From assembly GCA_022340185.1 (NCBI GenBank), contig JAJDOK010000124.1, positions 1-40,477 of the forward strand: 40,477 bases of DNA, in the 5' to 3' direction. The notes under the pieces were generated by a model, which saw only the letters and a list, made by a program, of their open reading frames with translations, was not told the DNA's origin and did not search any database. The translations under genes were made by a program, and so were the position numbers. Shown here piece after piece: positions 16,637-25,121 of this stretch; within the stretch, counting starts at the first letter, position 1; each line of letters starts with the position of its first letter. Origin of the DNA: Salaquimonas sp. (GTDB lineage Bacteria; Pseudomonadota; Alphaproteobacteria; Rhizobiales; Rhizobiaceae).

Positions 16637-17143
16637 TCAGAGCTCGCGTTGCATCAGGATAGAGGGCAGGCTGGATCCATTGCCCATCGCCAATTCGAAA
16701 CGGCGTAGCGTGTCGAATCCAAGTGCCTGGTAGAAGCCCTGCGCGTTGAGGCTTGCATGGCATTCGAAACGGGAAATGCCGGCGGCGCGGGCATCTTCCT
16801 CGCAGCGGTTACAGAGCGCCTGGCCGACGCCCCGGCCGATCCATTTCGGCTGTGTCGCGAAGTGGCGAATGTGGGCGAGACGCGGGTTGGTTTCGCCCGT
16901 ACCCGGACGTTCGCGCGTCCAGCCGCCGCAGCCGGCGAGTTCACCATCATCGGCTTCGGCGACATAGAAGGTACCGGACGAGAGGAGTTCGGACTTGGCG
17001 CGGGTCATGGCGGGCAACGCGACCTTCAGCGCCGCCTCGTCATAGGCGCCAGCCATCAGCACCGGACAGGACGCGGCAAGCAATTCGGTAACCGATTCGG
17101 CATCGGCAGGCAGAGCGACCCTGATGACAAAGGCGGACGACAT
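16637..17143 (-). CDS. GNAT family N-acetyltransferase
   Basis: A 168-residue protein. FYVAEADDGELAGCGGW (strands 2-4), HIRHFATQPKWIGRGVGQALC with the acetyl-CoA pyrophosphate loop (Q/R-x-x-G-x-G/A pattern), and LNAQGFYQALGF in the last part are the GNAT core. The acceptor is unknown. ATG 17143 is preferred over GTG 17146. It lies 59 bases downstream of the class I aldolase gene on the same strand and might share its transcript. Confidence 0.85.
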   Translation of the reverse strand: MSSAFVIRVALPADAESVTELLAASCPVLMAGAYDEAALKVALPAMTRAKSELLSSGTFYVAEADDGELAGCGGWTRERPGTGETNPRLAHIRHFATQPKWIGRGVGQALCNRCEEDARAAGISRFECHASLNAQGFYQALGFDTLRRFELAMGNGSSLPSILMQREL

Positions 17144-17202
17144 CACAGTCTCGTTTCGCCACCCGGGATGGCGGCCGGAAGAGCTGCCGGCAAGTTTCCG
17201 TA

Positions 17203-18231
17203 TCAGGCGGCCTCTTCCAGTTCGGCCTTCCAGGCGCCTTGCGTGGCGAGGCCGTTCATCCTGGCGCGGTGCGAGAAGGCGCGCTGGGCGGCAGCGACAT
17301 TCTCCTTCTTGCCCTGCCAGGCGGTGAGTGCGGCGTGCTGTAGCGCACGGCCATAGGAATAGGTCAGACGCCAGGGCAAGTCGTACATGGCGTTCATGGC
17401 CGACAGGTGCCGGGTCGCGTCCTCGTCGGACTGGCCGCCCGACAGGAAGGCGATGCCCGGGACCGAGGAAGGAACGGTGTTCTTCAGACAGTGCACGGTC
17501 TTTTCGGCGACCTCCTCGACGGAAGCCTTGCTACCGGATTTCTGCCCCGGCACGACCATGTTCGGTTTCAGCACCATGCCTTCCAGGTTGATGCCCGCAT
17601 CATAGAGTTCGCCAAACTGGGTTTTCAGCACCCATTCGGTGACCTCGTAGCAGCGCTCGATGGAATGATGCGAATGCGGGCCGTCCATCAGCACTTCCGG
17701 CTCGACGATCGGCACGATACCGGCTTCCTGGCAGAGGGCGGCATAGCGCGCCAGCGCATGCGTGTTTGCCTTGACGCAGTTCCAGGACGGCGTGTCGGCG
17801 GTAATCGCGATGACCGCGCGCCATTTGGCGAAGCGGGCACCGGCCTCGTAATATTTGACGAGACGGTCGCGCAGGCCATCGAGGCCTTCGGTGACGGTCT
17901 CGACCTCGGAACCCGGCATCAGCTTGGCGCCTTTGTCGACCTTGATGCCAGGCACGGCACCGGCTTTCCTGATGAGATCGACCAGTGGCGTGCCGTCGGC
18001 GGCCTTCTGGAACAGGGTCTCCTCGAACAGGATGACGCCTGAGATGTAGTTCTTCATCCCCTCGTCGGCACGGAACAGCATCTCGCGATAGTCGCGGCGG
18101 CTGTCCTCGGTCGATTCGACATTGATCGAATCGAAGCGTTTCTTGATCGTGCCGGTCGATTCGTCGGCGGCCAGAATGCCCTGACCCTCGGCGGTCATGG
18201 CGATGGCGATGTCCTCGAGGCGTTCCATCAT
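17203..18231 (-). CDS. fbaB: Class I fructose-bisphosphate aldolase
   Basis: A 342-residue enzyme that interconverts fructose 1,6-bisphosphate with two triose phosphates through a lysine Schiff base. ILAADESTGTIKKRF near the N-terminus, ITADTPSWNCVKANTHALARY, VEPEVLMDGPH and LEGMVLKPNMV with the Schiff-base Lys are those of animal/plant-type class I aldolases. The neighbourhood holds pgk, gap and tkt on the same strand, but a 2.4-kb plus-strand island separates this gene from pgk. GAGGAG lies 7 bases from the first of two adjacent ATGs. The symbol follows rhizobial usage for a class I enzyme. Confidence 0.93.
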   Translation of the reverse strand: MMERLEDIAIAMTAEGQGILAADESTGTIKKRFDSINVESTEDSRRDYREMLFRADEGMKNYISGVILFEETLFQKAADGTPLVDLIRKAGAVPGIKVDKGAKLMPGSEVETVTEGLDGLRDRLVKYYEAGARFAKWRAVIAITADTPSWNCVKANTHALARYAALCQEAGIVPIVEPEVLMDGPHSHHSIERCYEVTEWVLKTQFGELYDAGINLEGMVLKPNMVVPGQKSGSKASVEEVAEKTVHCLKNTVPSSVPGIAFLSGGQSDEDATRHLSAMNAMYDLPWRLTYSYGRALQHAALTAWQGKKENVAAAQRAFSHRARMNGLATQGAWKAELEEAA

Positions 18232-18290
18232 CTCAATTCTCCTCTGCGCTAGGGACGCGTGTCAGATTTGTGCCCGGAATTTGCAACGAT

Positions 18291-18318
18291 CTGATAGCAG
18301 AGGCTTTGGCCGAGTCAA
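18291..18318 (-). promoter_or_regulatory. Predicted promoter of the class I aldolase gene
   Basis: On the minus strand TTGACT (18313-18318), 16 bases, TATCAG (18291-18296), about 60 bases upstream of the aldolase start. The match is moderate. Confidence 0.4.
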
Positions 18319-18387
18319 ATTGATCTGCGGCAATTGAAGTCAAAGATTTTCGGGATGGTGAAAACAGCCCTGTGAGCGGGTGCAAAG

Positions 18388-18419
18388 CCGGTGAAGTCGG
18401 GTTCATCCCGGTTCACCGG
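18388..18419. other. Strong hairpin, possible structured RNA or attenuator
   Basis: The outer stem CCGGTGAA/TTCACCGG (8 bp) stacks on the inner stem CGGG/CCCG with a 5-nt loop. Flanking GCGGG (18377-18381) could pair with CCCGC (18455-18459) to close a larger domain. I do not recognise a known riboswitch or RNA family, and no T tract follows. Confidence 0.35.
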
Positions 18420-18631
18420 TCTTGGGTATCAACGACCGATCCGGTACAGGAATGCCCGCGCCGCGCGCATCATGCGCGGGTCGGAGGTTCTTCGCCCGGT
18501 GGTGTTGTTGTCATTCTCGCCAGCGAGGGCTTGATGCTCCTTGCTGGATTCCCACTGGGCAAATACATTTTAACCTTGTGCCCGCAGCCTGCTAGCCAGT
18601 TCGCAAGCCGAATGCAGCGCGAGCAAGACCT

Positions 18632-19645
18632 TTGCTTCTGAAAATCCTGCCATTCATGGTCTTCCTTGCCCTTGGTGCGGTCACATTGCCCGTCAAGGCG
18701 TGGCCGCAGGCGCAGCCTTCAACCATCAATCCCGTTCGCGTGGGCGTTTATGTCAGTCCACCCTTCGTGACAAAGACCGATGACGGCTTCACGGGCATGT
18801 CAGTCGAACTCTGGCAATCGCTCGCCAATAGTCTGGGGCTGCAGAGCAGGTACGAAACCTTCCCGACGTTCGGTGCGCTGGTCGATGCGACGGCGGAAGG
18901 CAAGATCGATGTCGCGGTCACCAATCTGACCATCACGAAGGGCAGGGCGGAGCGTATCGATTTCACCTATCCCTGGTTCGATGCAGGTCTGAGGATCATG
19001 ATCGCAGATGACCGCATCGCCAGCATCAGCGACGTACTCCGTGGCCTGAAGTCCTTCGGTTATCTGCGCGCCTACGGCTGGCTCGCCCCGGTGATCGTTG
19101 TCGCGACGATCCTGCTGACCCTGTTCGACCGCCGGTTCGACAAGGATTTTCCCAATCGCTGGCGCGACGGGCTGGCCAACAGTTTCTACACCGTCATGTC
19201 GGTCACCACTTCCGGACGCACGCCCAGCCGCAAGAATTTGTTCGGCTCGCTGGGCAGGGTCTGGCAGGCGATATGGCTGGTGTGCGGCATCGCCGTGCTT
19301 GCCTATGTAACGTCATCGGTCACGACGGTGATGACGACACTGTCGCTTACCAACGAGATCAACAATCTGGGCGATCTCAACAACCGCATGGTGGGTGACT
19401 TCACCGGCAGCGTGGCGGAGGAGTTCGTGATCGAGGAAGGCATGGACCGGCGCTCCTACAGCGATGTCGATGCTGCAGTTGCGGGTCTTAGATCGGGCAG
19501 GATCGACGCCATCATCGGCGATGCGCCGGTGCTCGAATACTGCGCCCATACCCATCCGGACGTTCCGCTCGACGTTGTCGGGGCCATATTCGAACCTGAC
19601 AAATACTGTTTCGCCATGCCGAAAGGCAGTGCACTGAGACGTTGA
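18632..19645 (+). CDS. Ionotropic-glutamate-receptor-like channel with split periplasmic ligand domain, C-terminus displaced
   Basis: A 337-residue protein with a signal peptide, then the first half of a solute-binding domain (about 33-125: VRVGVYVSPPFV, TNLTITKGRAERIDFTYPW with the ligand-binding Arg). Membrane helix 1 is at about 147-165, a pore loop at about 182-198, and helix 2 at about 209-230 (IWLVCGIAVLAYVTSSV). The second half of the binding domain includes IDAIIGDAPVLEY with the ligand-binding Asp. This is the GluR0-type layout, expected to bind an amino acid in the periplasm and gate ions. The pore reads SVTTSGRTP, with no GYG filter. The frame stops at 19643 just after SALRR; the missing last part is visible in another frame (see next entry). 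The start is TTG 18632, or ATG 18656 with a shorter signal peptide. Confidence 0.75.
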   Translation: MLLKILPFMVFLALGAVTLPVKAWPQAQPSTINPVRVGVYVSPPFVTKTDDGFTGMSVELWQSLANSLGLQSRYETFPTFGALVDATAEGKIDVAVTNLTITKGRAERIDFTYPWFDAGLRIMIADDRIASISDVLRGLKSFGYLRAYGWLAPVIVVATILLTLFDRRFDKDFPNRWRDGLANSFYTVMSVTTSGRTPSRKNLFGSLGRVWQAIWLVCGIAVLAYVTSSVTTVMTTLSLTNEINNLGDLNNRMVGDFTGSVAEEFVIEEGMDRRSYSDVDAAVAGLRSGRIDAIIGDAPVLEYCAHTHPDVPLDVVGAIFEPDKYCFAMPKGSALRR

Positions 19646-19725
19646 TGACGGTGGCGATCATCGGCGCGCATGAAAACGGCGAGACCGAATAGCTGCGAAT
19701 CAAGTATTTCGGGGACGATCCATAA
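19642..19725 (+). pseudogene. Out-of-frame remnant of the channel gene's C-terminus
   Basis: From 19642, in the frame one base back from the channel gene, the translation reads LMTVAIIGAHENGETE, then TAG (19690-19692), then LRIKYFGDDP and TAA. The expected end of a solute-binding domain of this family is 'LN-ALL-L-E-G---L--KYFG', which this matches closely. So a frameshift at about 19640 and an amber codon separate the last 27 residues from the gene. Either the gene is decaying, or two sequence errors are present. Confidence 0.65.
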
Positions 19726-19736
19726 CCGGAGGGGGC

Positions 19737-20315
19737 ATGGAATCGGCACACGACCAGTTCTTTCACGTACGTGTCATCATCGGCATCGTTGTCGGCCTGA
19801 GCGTGGCGCGGCTGCTGACCGGGCTCGCGCGCTTCGTCCAGCACCCTTCGCGCGACCAGGTCTATCTCGTCCATCTGAGCTGGGCGTTCTTTCTGCTGCT
19901 CGGCGTTGCCCATTTCTGGTGGTTCGAGTTCAGCCTTTCGCGGATCGGGCAGTGGTCCTTCGAAATCTACTTCTTCGTGCTGTTCTACGCCGCGCTCTAT
20001 TTCTTCGTCTGCACGATCCTGTTTCCCGACCGCATGGATGAATATTCGGGCTTCGCCGAATATTTCCACTCGCGGCAGGCGTGGTTCTACGGGCTGCTTG
20101 CCGCACTGTTCCTGGCCGATGTCGTCGATACGCTGATCAAGGGCATGGACCATTTCCGTTCGGCTGGCGTGGACTATCCCTACCGGCAGGGCGTGCTCGT
20201 CATGCTGGCGATCATCGCCATGCGGGTGCGCGAAAAGCGCTATCACATGGCGTTCGTGGTGATCGCGCTCGCCGCCGCGCTGTGGTGGATCCTGCGGGAC
20301 TTCTATCTGTATTAG
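19737..20315 (+). CDS. Conserved-looking integral membrane protein of unknown function
   Basis: A 192-residue protein with about five or six membrane helices: near 12-32 (VIIGIVVGLSVARLLTGLA), 42-62, 75-95 (rich in Phe/Tyr: FEIYFFVLFYAALYFFVC), 112-130, 148-162 and 170-187 (AFVVIALAAALWWIL). Charged loops include FPDRMDEYSGFAEYF. I do not recognise a named family. GGAGG lies 6 bases from ATG 19737. It starts 11 bases after the end of the displaced channel tail, so it is probably in the same transcript as the channel gene. Confidence 0.75.
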   Translation: MESAHDQFFHVRVIIGIVVGLSVARLLTGLARFVQHPSRDQVYLVHLSWAFFLLLGVAHFWWFEFSLSRIGQWSFEIYFFVLFYAALYFFVCTILFPDRMDEYSGFAEYFHSRQAWFYGLLAALFLADVVDTLIKGMDHFRSAGVDYPYRQGVLVMLAIIAMRVREKRYHMAFVVIALAAALWWILRDFYLY

Positions 20316-20339
20316 GCGATGGCGCGGGTGCAACCGGCC

Positions 20340-20555
20340 TCAACTTCCGACGCGAAGCAGGAATGCCCGGGCGGCAAAGCGGAGCCGCTCGTAATCCTCG
20401 ATTTCAGCGTTGGTCCGCGTGGTGATTTGCCGGGTGTTGTCCGCGACGACATTCAGCCGGTCCGCGGGCAATACGGTTGGGCGAAGGACCACGCATATTT
20501 GGTGGGTTTCGGAATTTTCGCGTTCACGGCAGGCAAGCATTTTGGACACTCCCAT
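20340..20555 (-). CDS. Doubtful 71-residue ORF downstream of a palindromic operator
   Basis: It begins MGVSKMLACRERENSETH and ends ERLRFAARAFLLRVGS; I recognise no family. Its only support is position: its ATG lies 40 bases from a palindrome in the same arrangement as the VOC gene at 8481. AGGGA lies about 13 bases upstream, rather far. It may be a truncated remnant of a gene once controlled from that site, or no gene at all. Confidence 0.3.
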   Translation of the reverse strand: MGVSKMLACRERENSETHQICVVLRPTVLPADRLNVVADNTRQITTRTNAEIEDYERLRFAARAFLLRVGS

Positions 20556-20595
20556 GCAGATTGTGCGTCCCTGATGAATCGCACTATCGCACAGG

Positions 20596-20621
20596 CCTCC
20601 TGACAGCTGACTGTCAGGAGG
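20596..20621. promoter_or_regulatory. Third copy of the TCCTGACA-N6-TGTCAGGA palindrome
   Basis: CCTCCTGACAG and CTGTCAGGAGG form perfect 11-bp arms with a 4-nt loop. Read on the minus strand it is followed by CTGTGCGATA, exactly as at the VOC gene, so more than the palindrome itself is conserved. Confidence 0.6.
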
Positions 20622-20676
20622 ATTCAGGCAGGGTTCAGAAAAGTCAGGATGACGCCGGATTCGGCCGCAAAGACCG

Positions 20677-21873
20677 TCAGGTTTTGCTCAGTGCCGCCAC
20701 GCCGGGCAGTTCCTTGCCTTCCATCCATTCCAGGAAGGCGCCGCCGGCGGTCGAGACATAGGTGAAATCGTCGGCGATACCGGCCTGGTTGAGCGCGGCC
20801 ACCGTGTCGCCGCCGCCGGCGACCGAAACCAGATTACCGGCCCTGGTCAGCGTCGCGGCGAAGCGTGCGGTATTCATCGTCGATTCGTCGAAGGGCTTCA
20901 TCTCGAAAGCGCCGAGCGGACCGTTCCACACGAGTGTCGCGGCATCCTCGATCGCGGAGCGGATGCGCTCGAAGGATTGCTGGCCGGCATCGAGGATCAT
21001 GCCGTCCTCGGGGATTGCATCGACGCCATAGGTGCGGTGCGGCGCGTTCGCCTCGAAATGCCAGGCGACGACCGCGTCGACGGGCAGGATGATGGCGCAA
21101 TTCTTGCCCTCAGCCTTGGTCATGATGCGCTGCGCGGTATCGGCCAGCGCCTTTTCGCAAAGCGAATTGCCGATATTGTAGCCTTGCGCGAACAGGAAGG
21201 TGTTGGCCATGCCGCCGCCGATGACCACTGCGTCGACCTTTTCGATGAGATGTTCGAGCAGATCGATCTTGGTCGAGACCTTGGCGCCGCCGACAATGGC
21301 GATGACCGGGCGTGCCGGATTGCCGAGGCCCTTTTCCAGCGCCACGAGTTCGGCCTGCATGGCGCGCCCGGCATAGGCCGGTATCAGATGAGCGAGCCCT
21401 TCGGTGGAAGCGTGCGCGCGATGGGCGGCGGAAAAGGCGTCGTTGACATAGATGTCGCCAATTTCCGCCAGCGCCCTGGCGAAGTCGGGATCGTTCTTTT
21501 CCTCGCCCTCATGGAAGCGGGTGTTTTCCAGCAGCAGGACGTCGCCATCGTTCATCGCCGAAACGGCGGCGGCCGCCTTTTCGCCGATGCAGTCCTCGCC
21601 GAAGGCGACCGGCTTGCCGAGCAGTTTGGAAACGGTCTCGGCGACCGGGGCAAGCGTCATCGCGGGTACCACTTTGCCCTTGGGCCGGCCGAAATGGGCA
21701 AGCAGGACGACCTTGCCGCCCTTGTCCGACAGTTCGGTAATGGTCGGCAGCACGCGCACGATGCGCGTCGTGTCCGTGACGCGGCCATTGTCCATCGGCA
21801 CGTTGAGATCGACGCGCAGCAGTACGCGTTTGCCGGCGGGATTGAAATCGTCGAGTGTCTTGAACCCTGTCAT
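20677..21873 (-). CDS. pgk: Phosphoglycerate kinase
   Basis: A 398-residue cytosolic glycolytic enzyme that transfers a phosphate between 1,3-bisphosphoglycerate and ADP. The N-terminal [27 protein letters not shown], the hinge-region [15 protein letters not shown], and the C-terminal nucleotide site [10 protein letters not shown] and [12 protein letters not shown] are all intact. The length is normal. It follows gap and a 62-codon ORF on the same strand. Its ribosome site GAGGA overlaps the end of that small ORF, so coupling is likely. Confidence 0.97.
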   Translation of the reverse strand: MTGFKTLDDFNPAGKRVLLRVDLNVPMDNGRVTDTTRIVRVLPTITELSDKGGKVVLLAHFGRPKGKVVPAMTLAPVAETVSKLLGKPVAFGEDCIGEKAAAAVSAMNDGDVLLLENTRFHEGEEKNDPDFARALAEIGDIYVNDAFSAAHRAHASTEGLAHLIPAYAGRAMQAELVALEKGLGNPARPVIAIVGGAKVSTKIDLLEHLIEKVDAVVIGGGMANTFLFAQGYNIGNSLCEKALADTAQRIMTKAEGKNCAIILPVDAVVAWHFEANAPHRTYGVDAIPEDGMILDAGQQSFERIRSAIEDAATLVWNGPLGAFEMKPFDESTMNTARFAATLTRAGNLVSVAGGGDTVAALNQAGIADDFTYVSTAGGAFLEWMEGKELPGVAALSKT

Positions 21874-21877
21874 CTGC

Positions 21878-22066
21878 CTAATCCTCTATGGCATCGCTGC
21901 TGCGCGCGGCGTTGATGCCGACCCAGGTGGCGATGGCGCGGCCGTCGGTGCGTGAAGCATTGATATCGCGATGGCGGCCACGGTTCGGCACAAGCCACGT
22001 AACCACGACCGCCAGCGCGATGATGGCGACGCCAAAACCCAGCGCTGTGACAAGGCCGGTTTCCAT
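21878..22066 (-). CDS. Small single-span membrane protein between gap and pgk
   Basis: A 62-residue ORF. Residues 5-26 ([22 protein letters not shown]) form one membrane helix, followed by a basic, polar tail ([13 protein letters not shown]). ATG 22066 has GAGGG about 9 bases upstream. It starts 17 bases after gap, and its stop lies 4 bases before the pgk ATG. No family is recognised. The tight spacing and clean helix support a real gene. Confidence 0.55.
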   Translation of the reverse strand: METGLVTALGFGVAIIALAVVVTWLVPNRGRHRDINASRTDGRAIATWVGINAARSSDAIED

Positions 22067-22083
22067 GAAATCGGCCCTCTATG

Positions 22084-23100
22084 TCAGATCAGCTTGCTCA
22101 TCGCCACCGCAGTGTCGCCCATGCGGTTCGAAAAGCCCCATTCATTGTCGTACCAGGACAGGACCGAGCACAGCGTGCCTTCCATGACCTTGGTCTGGTC
22201 CAGCGCGACCGTCGAGGAATGCGGATCGTGATTGAAGTCGATCGAAACATTCGGGTGCGTCGTGCAGCCAAGGATGTTCTTCAGGCGGCCGTCGGCGGCC
22301 TCGACGAAAACGGCATTGATCTCGTCGGCGGTGACCGCCTTCTTGGCGATGAACTTGAAGTCGACCAGCGAGACGTTCGGCGTCGGCACGCGCACCGAGA
22401 TGCCGTCCAGCTTGCCGGCGAGATCGGGGATGACGAGGCCGATGGCCTTGGCCGCGCCGGTCGAGGTCGGGATCTGGCTCATCGCCGCCGCGCGGGCGCG
22501 GTAAAGATCCTTGTGCAGGGTGTCCAGCGTCGGCTGGTCGCCGGTATAGGAATGGATGGTGGTCATCATGCCATGCGCGATGCCGAAGGTCGAATGCAGC
22601 ACATCGACGACCGGCGCCAGGCAGTTGGTGGTGCAGGACGCGTTGGAGACGACGAGATCGCCAGCGGTCAGCGCGTCGTGGTTGACGCCGTAGACGATCG
22701 TCTTGTCGGCACCGGCGGCCGGCGCGGAGACGAGCACGCGCTTGGCGCCGGCTTCCAAATGCATCGACGCCTTTTCCTTGGCGGTGAAGATGCCCGTGCA
22801 TTCCATGGCGATGTCGATGTCGAGGTCTTTCCACGGCAGTTTCGTCGGGTCGCGCTCGGCCAGCACCTTGAAGGCGTCGCCGCCCTCGATCCTGATCGTA
22901 TCGCCGTCGACCTCGACGCCTCGGGGAAATCTTCCATGCACCGAATCGTAGCGCATCAGATGGGCATTGGTCTCGACCGGGCCCAGATCGTTGACCGCGA
23001 TCACGTCGATGTCGGTGCGGCCGCTCTCATAGATGGCGCGAACCACATTGCGGCCGATCCGGCCAAATCCGTTGATGGCGACCCTGACTTTCTTCGTCAT
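22084..23100 (-). CDS. gap: Glyceraldehyde-3-phosphate dehydrogenase, type I
   Basis: A 338-residue enzyme that oxidises glyceraldehyde 3-phosphate with phosphate and NAD. VAINGFGRIGRNVVRA binds NAD, SNASCTTNCLAP holds the catalytic Cys, and TPTSTGAAKAIG-like and SWYDNEWGFSNRM blocks complete the active site. ATG 23100 has GGAGGAAA in front, so the longer open frame running into tkt is rejected. The gap to the tkt stop is 35 bases, consistent with a tkt-gap-pgk operon for carbon flow between the pentose phosphate and lower glycolytic routes. Confidence 0.97.
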   Translation of the reverse strand: MTKKVRVAINGFGRIGRNVVRAIYESGRTDIDVIAVNDLGPVETNAHLMRYDSVHGRFPRGVEVDGDTIRIEGGDAFKVLAERDPTKLPWKDLDIDIAMECTGIFTAKEKASMHLEAGAKRVLVSAPAAGADKTIVYGVNHDALTAGDLVVSNASCTTNCLAPVVDVLHSTFGIAHGMMTTIHSYTGDQPTLDTLHKDLYRARAAAMSQIPTSTGAAKAIGLVIPDLAGKLDGISVRVPTPNVSLVDFKFIAKKAVTADEINAVFVEAADGRLKNILGCTTHPNVSIDFNHDPHSSTVALDQTKVMEGTLCSVLSWYDNEWGFSNRMGDTAVAMSKLI

Positions 23101-23135
23101 GCGTAATTTCCTCCGAATTGCCAAACTCTTGGGAG

Positions 23136-25121
23136 TTATTTCAATTTGGCCCTGGCAGCCTTGACCACCGCCTGTGAAGTAATGCCGAAATGCCTGAACA
23201 GGTCCTCGGCCTTGCCGGAAGCGCCGAAGCCGTGCATGCCGACGAAGACGCCGTCTTCGCCGATGAAGCGTTCCCAGCCCTGGCAGACGCCGGCCTCGAC
23301 GGCAATTCTGACCGGGGCGGACCCGATGATCGAGGTACGATAGCGCGCACTTTGCGCGGCGAAAAGCTCGAAACACGGCACCGAGACCACGCGCGTCGAT
23401 ATGCCCTCCGCCTCCAGTTCCTCGCGTGCTTCCAGCGCTACGGCGACTTCCGATCCGGTGGCGAAGACCGACACCTGGGCTTCGCCCGACGCGGGGGCGA
23501 GTTCATAAGCGCCCAGCGCGCACATATTCTCGGGCGAATATTCGCTGCGCACCGCGTCGAGGTTCTGGCGGGTCAGCGCCAATGCCGATGGCGTGGAAGG
23601 ATGATCGAGTGCGATCTGCCAGCACTCGGCGGTTTCCATGGTATCGGCCGGGCGCATGACGAGCAGGTTGGGGATGGTGCGCAATGACGCCAGATGCTCG
23701 ACCGGCTGGTGCGTCGGGCCGTCTTCGCCAAGGCCGATCGAATCGTGGGTCAGCACATGGATGACACGGATGCTCATCAGCGCGGCAAGGCGGATCGCCG
23801 GCCGCGAATAATCGGAAAAGACCAGGAAGGTACCGCCATAGGGCACCAGGCCGCGATGCAGCGCGATGCCGTTCATGGCGGCGGCCATGCCGTGTTCGCG
23901 GATGCCGTAATGGATGTAGCGGCCGGAGAAATCGTCCGGCGTGATATCGGTCGTCTGGCTGGTCTTTGTGTTGTTGGAGCCGGTCAGATCGGCCGAGCCG
24001 CCGATCGTCTCGGCAACGACGCCGTTGATCACCTCGAGCACGGCTTCGGAGGATTTGCGCGTCGCCATGGTCGGGCGTTCGTCGCCGAGGATACGCTTCA
24101 TGGCTTCGAGCGCGTCGTTCAGCGCCGTCGGCATGTCGCCGCGCATGCGCCGCTCGAACTCGCCGCGCAGTTCGGGGTCGAGTTCCGCGAAGCGCTTTTC
24201 CCATTCCTTGTACTTCTGCGCCGAGCGCAGACCGGCGATACGCCAGGCATCAAGAATCTCGGCGGGCACGGTGAAAGGTTCGTAATCCCAGCCGAGCGCT
24301 TCACGGGCGCCCTTGACTTCTTCGGCGCCGAGCGGCGAACCGTGCGCCTTGGCGGTGCCGGCCTTGGTCGGCGCGCCATAGCCGATGGTCGTCTTGCAGG
24401 CGATGAAGGTGGGCCGGTCGCTCTGTTCGGCCTTCTCGAGCGCCTCGGCGATCTCGGCAGGCTTCATGCCGTCGATGCGCAGCGTATTCCAACCGGAAGC
24501 CTTGAAGCGGGCCATCTGGTCGGTCGAATCGGCAAGCGAGACCGGGCCGTCGATGGAGATGTTGTTGTCGTCCCACAGCACGGTGAGTTTCGACAGCCGC
24601 AAATGGCCGGCGAGCGTTATCGCTTCCTGGCTGATGCCCTCCATCAGGCAGCCGTCGCCGACCAGACAGAAAGTGCGGTGGTCGACGATGTCGCCGCCGA
24701 ATTCTGCATTGAGCTTCCTTTCGGCGATGGCCATGCCGACTGCATTGGCAAGGCCCTGGCCGAGCGGGCCGGTCGTCGTCTCGATGCCCGCCGCGTGACC
24801 GTATTCGGGATGGCCGGCGGTCCTGGAACCGAGTTGGCGGAAGTGCTTGATCTCGTCGAGATCGATATCCTCATAACCCAGCAGGAAGAGCAGGGAATAG
24901 AGCAGCATCGAGCCGTGGCCGGCCGACAGCACGAAACGGTCGCGGTCGGGCCAGTGGGGATGCTTGGGATTGAAATCCATGAAACGCGTGAACAGGACCG
25001 TGACGATATCGGCCGCACCCATCGGCAATCCCGGATGGCCGGAATTGGCATTTTCGACGGCGTCCACGGACAGGAAACGGATGGCATTGGCCATCTCGGC
25101 ATGTCTATCGACTTGCGTCAT
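23136..25121 (-). CDS. tkt: Transketolase
   Basis: A 661-residue thiamine-diphosphate enzyme moving two-carbon units between sugar phosphates. [20 protein letters not shown], the ThDP motif [10 protein letters not shown] and [10 protein letters not shown], the pyrimidine-domain [16 protein letters not shown] and [18 protein letters not shown] are all present and in order. ATG 25121 gives the nine-residue lead before MANAIRFL usual in rhizobial transketolases. The open frame upstream of it is not coding-like. First gene of the tkt-gap-pgk run. Confidence 0.96.
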   Translation of the reverse strand: MTQVDRHAEMANAIRFLSVDAVENANSGHPGLPMGAADIVTVLFTRFMDFNPKHPHWPDRDRFVLSAGHGSMLLYSLLFLLGYEDIDLDEIKHFRQLGSRTAGHPEYGHAAGIETTTGPLGQGLANAVGMAIAERKLNAEFGGDIVDHRTFCLVGDGCLMEGISQEAITLAGHLRLSKLTVLWDDNNISIDGPVSLADSTDQMARFKASGWNTLRIDGMKPAEIAEALEKAEQSDRPTFIACKTTIGYGAPTKAGTAKAHGSPLGAEEVKGAREALGWDYEPFTVPAEILDAWRIAGLRSAQKYKEWEKRFAELDPELRGEFERRMRGDMPTALNDALEAMKRILGDERPTMATRKSSEAVLEVINGVVAETIGGSADLTGSNNTKTSQTTDITPDDFSGRYIHYGIREHGMAAAMNGIALHRGLVPYGGTFLVFSDYSRPAIRLAALMSIRVIHVLTHDSIGLGEDGPTHQPVEHLASLRTIPNLLVMRPADTMETAECWQIALDHPSTPSALALTRQNLDAVRSEYSPENMCALGAYELAPASGEAQVSVFATGSEVAVALEAREELEAEGISTRVVSVPCFELFAAQSARYRTSIIGSAPVRIAVEAGVCQGWERFIGEDGVFVGMHGFGASGKAEDLFRHFGITSQAVVKAARAKLK

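Larger units (their letters stand above)
18232..18631. other. 400-base divergent intergenic region between aldolase and channel genes
   Basis: No convincing protein gene is present; the small open frame at 18372-18641 lacks a ribosome site and family character. It holds a predicted aldolase promoter (18291-18318) and a strong hairpin (18388-18419), followed by a second GC-rich inverted repeat CCGCGC/GCGCGG around 18470-18480. Confidence 0.5.
20316..20676. other. Intergenic region holding a palindrome and one doubtful small ORF
   Basis: 361 bases between the membrane protein gene and the end of pgk. It contains the third TCCTGACA-type palindrome and a minus-strand open frame (20340-20555). 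No terminator with a T tract was found for pgk. Confidence 0.5.

Noticed and set aside
18360-18480. Cobalamin riboswitch or 6S RNA in the gap before the channel gene
   Set aside because: No B12-box-like core is present, and a much better 6S RNA candidate lies in its usual place next to zapA.
18372-18641. An 89-codon open frame before the channel gene
   Set aside because: It has no ribosome site, no recognisable domain, and overlaps a strong hairpin and the channel start region.
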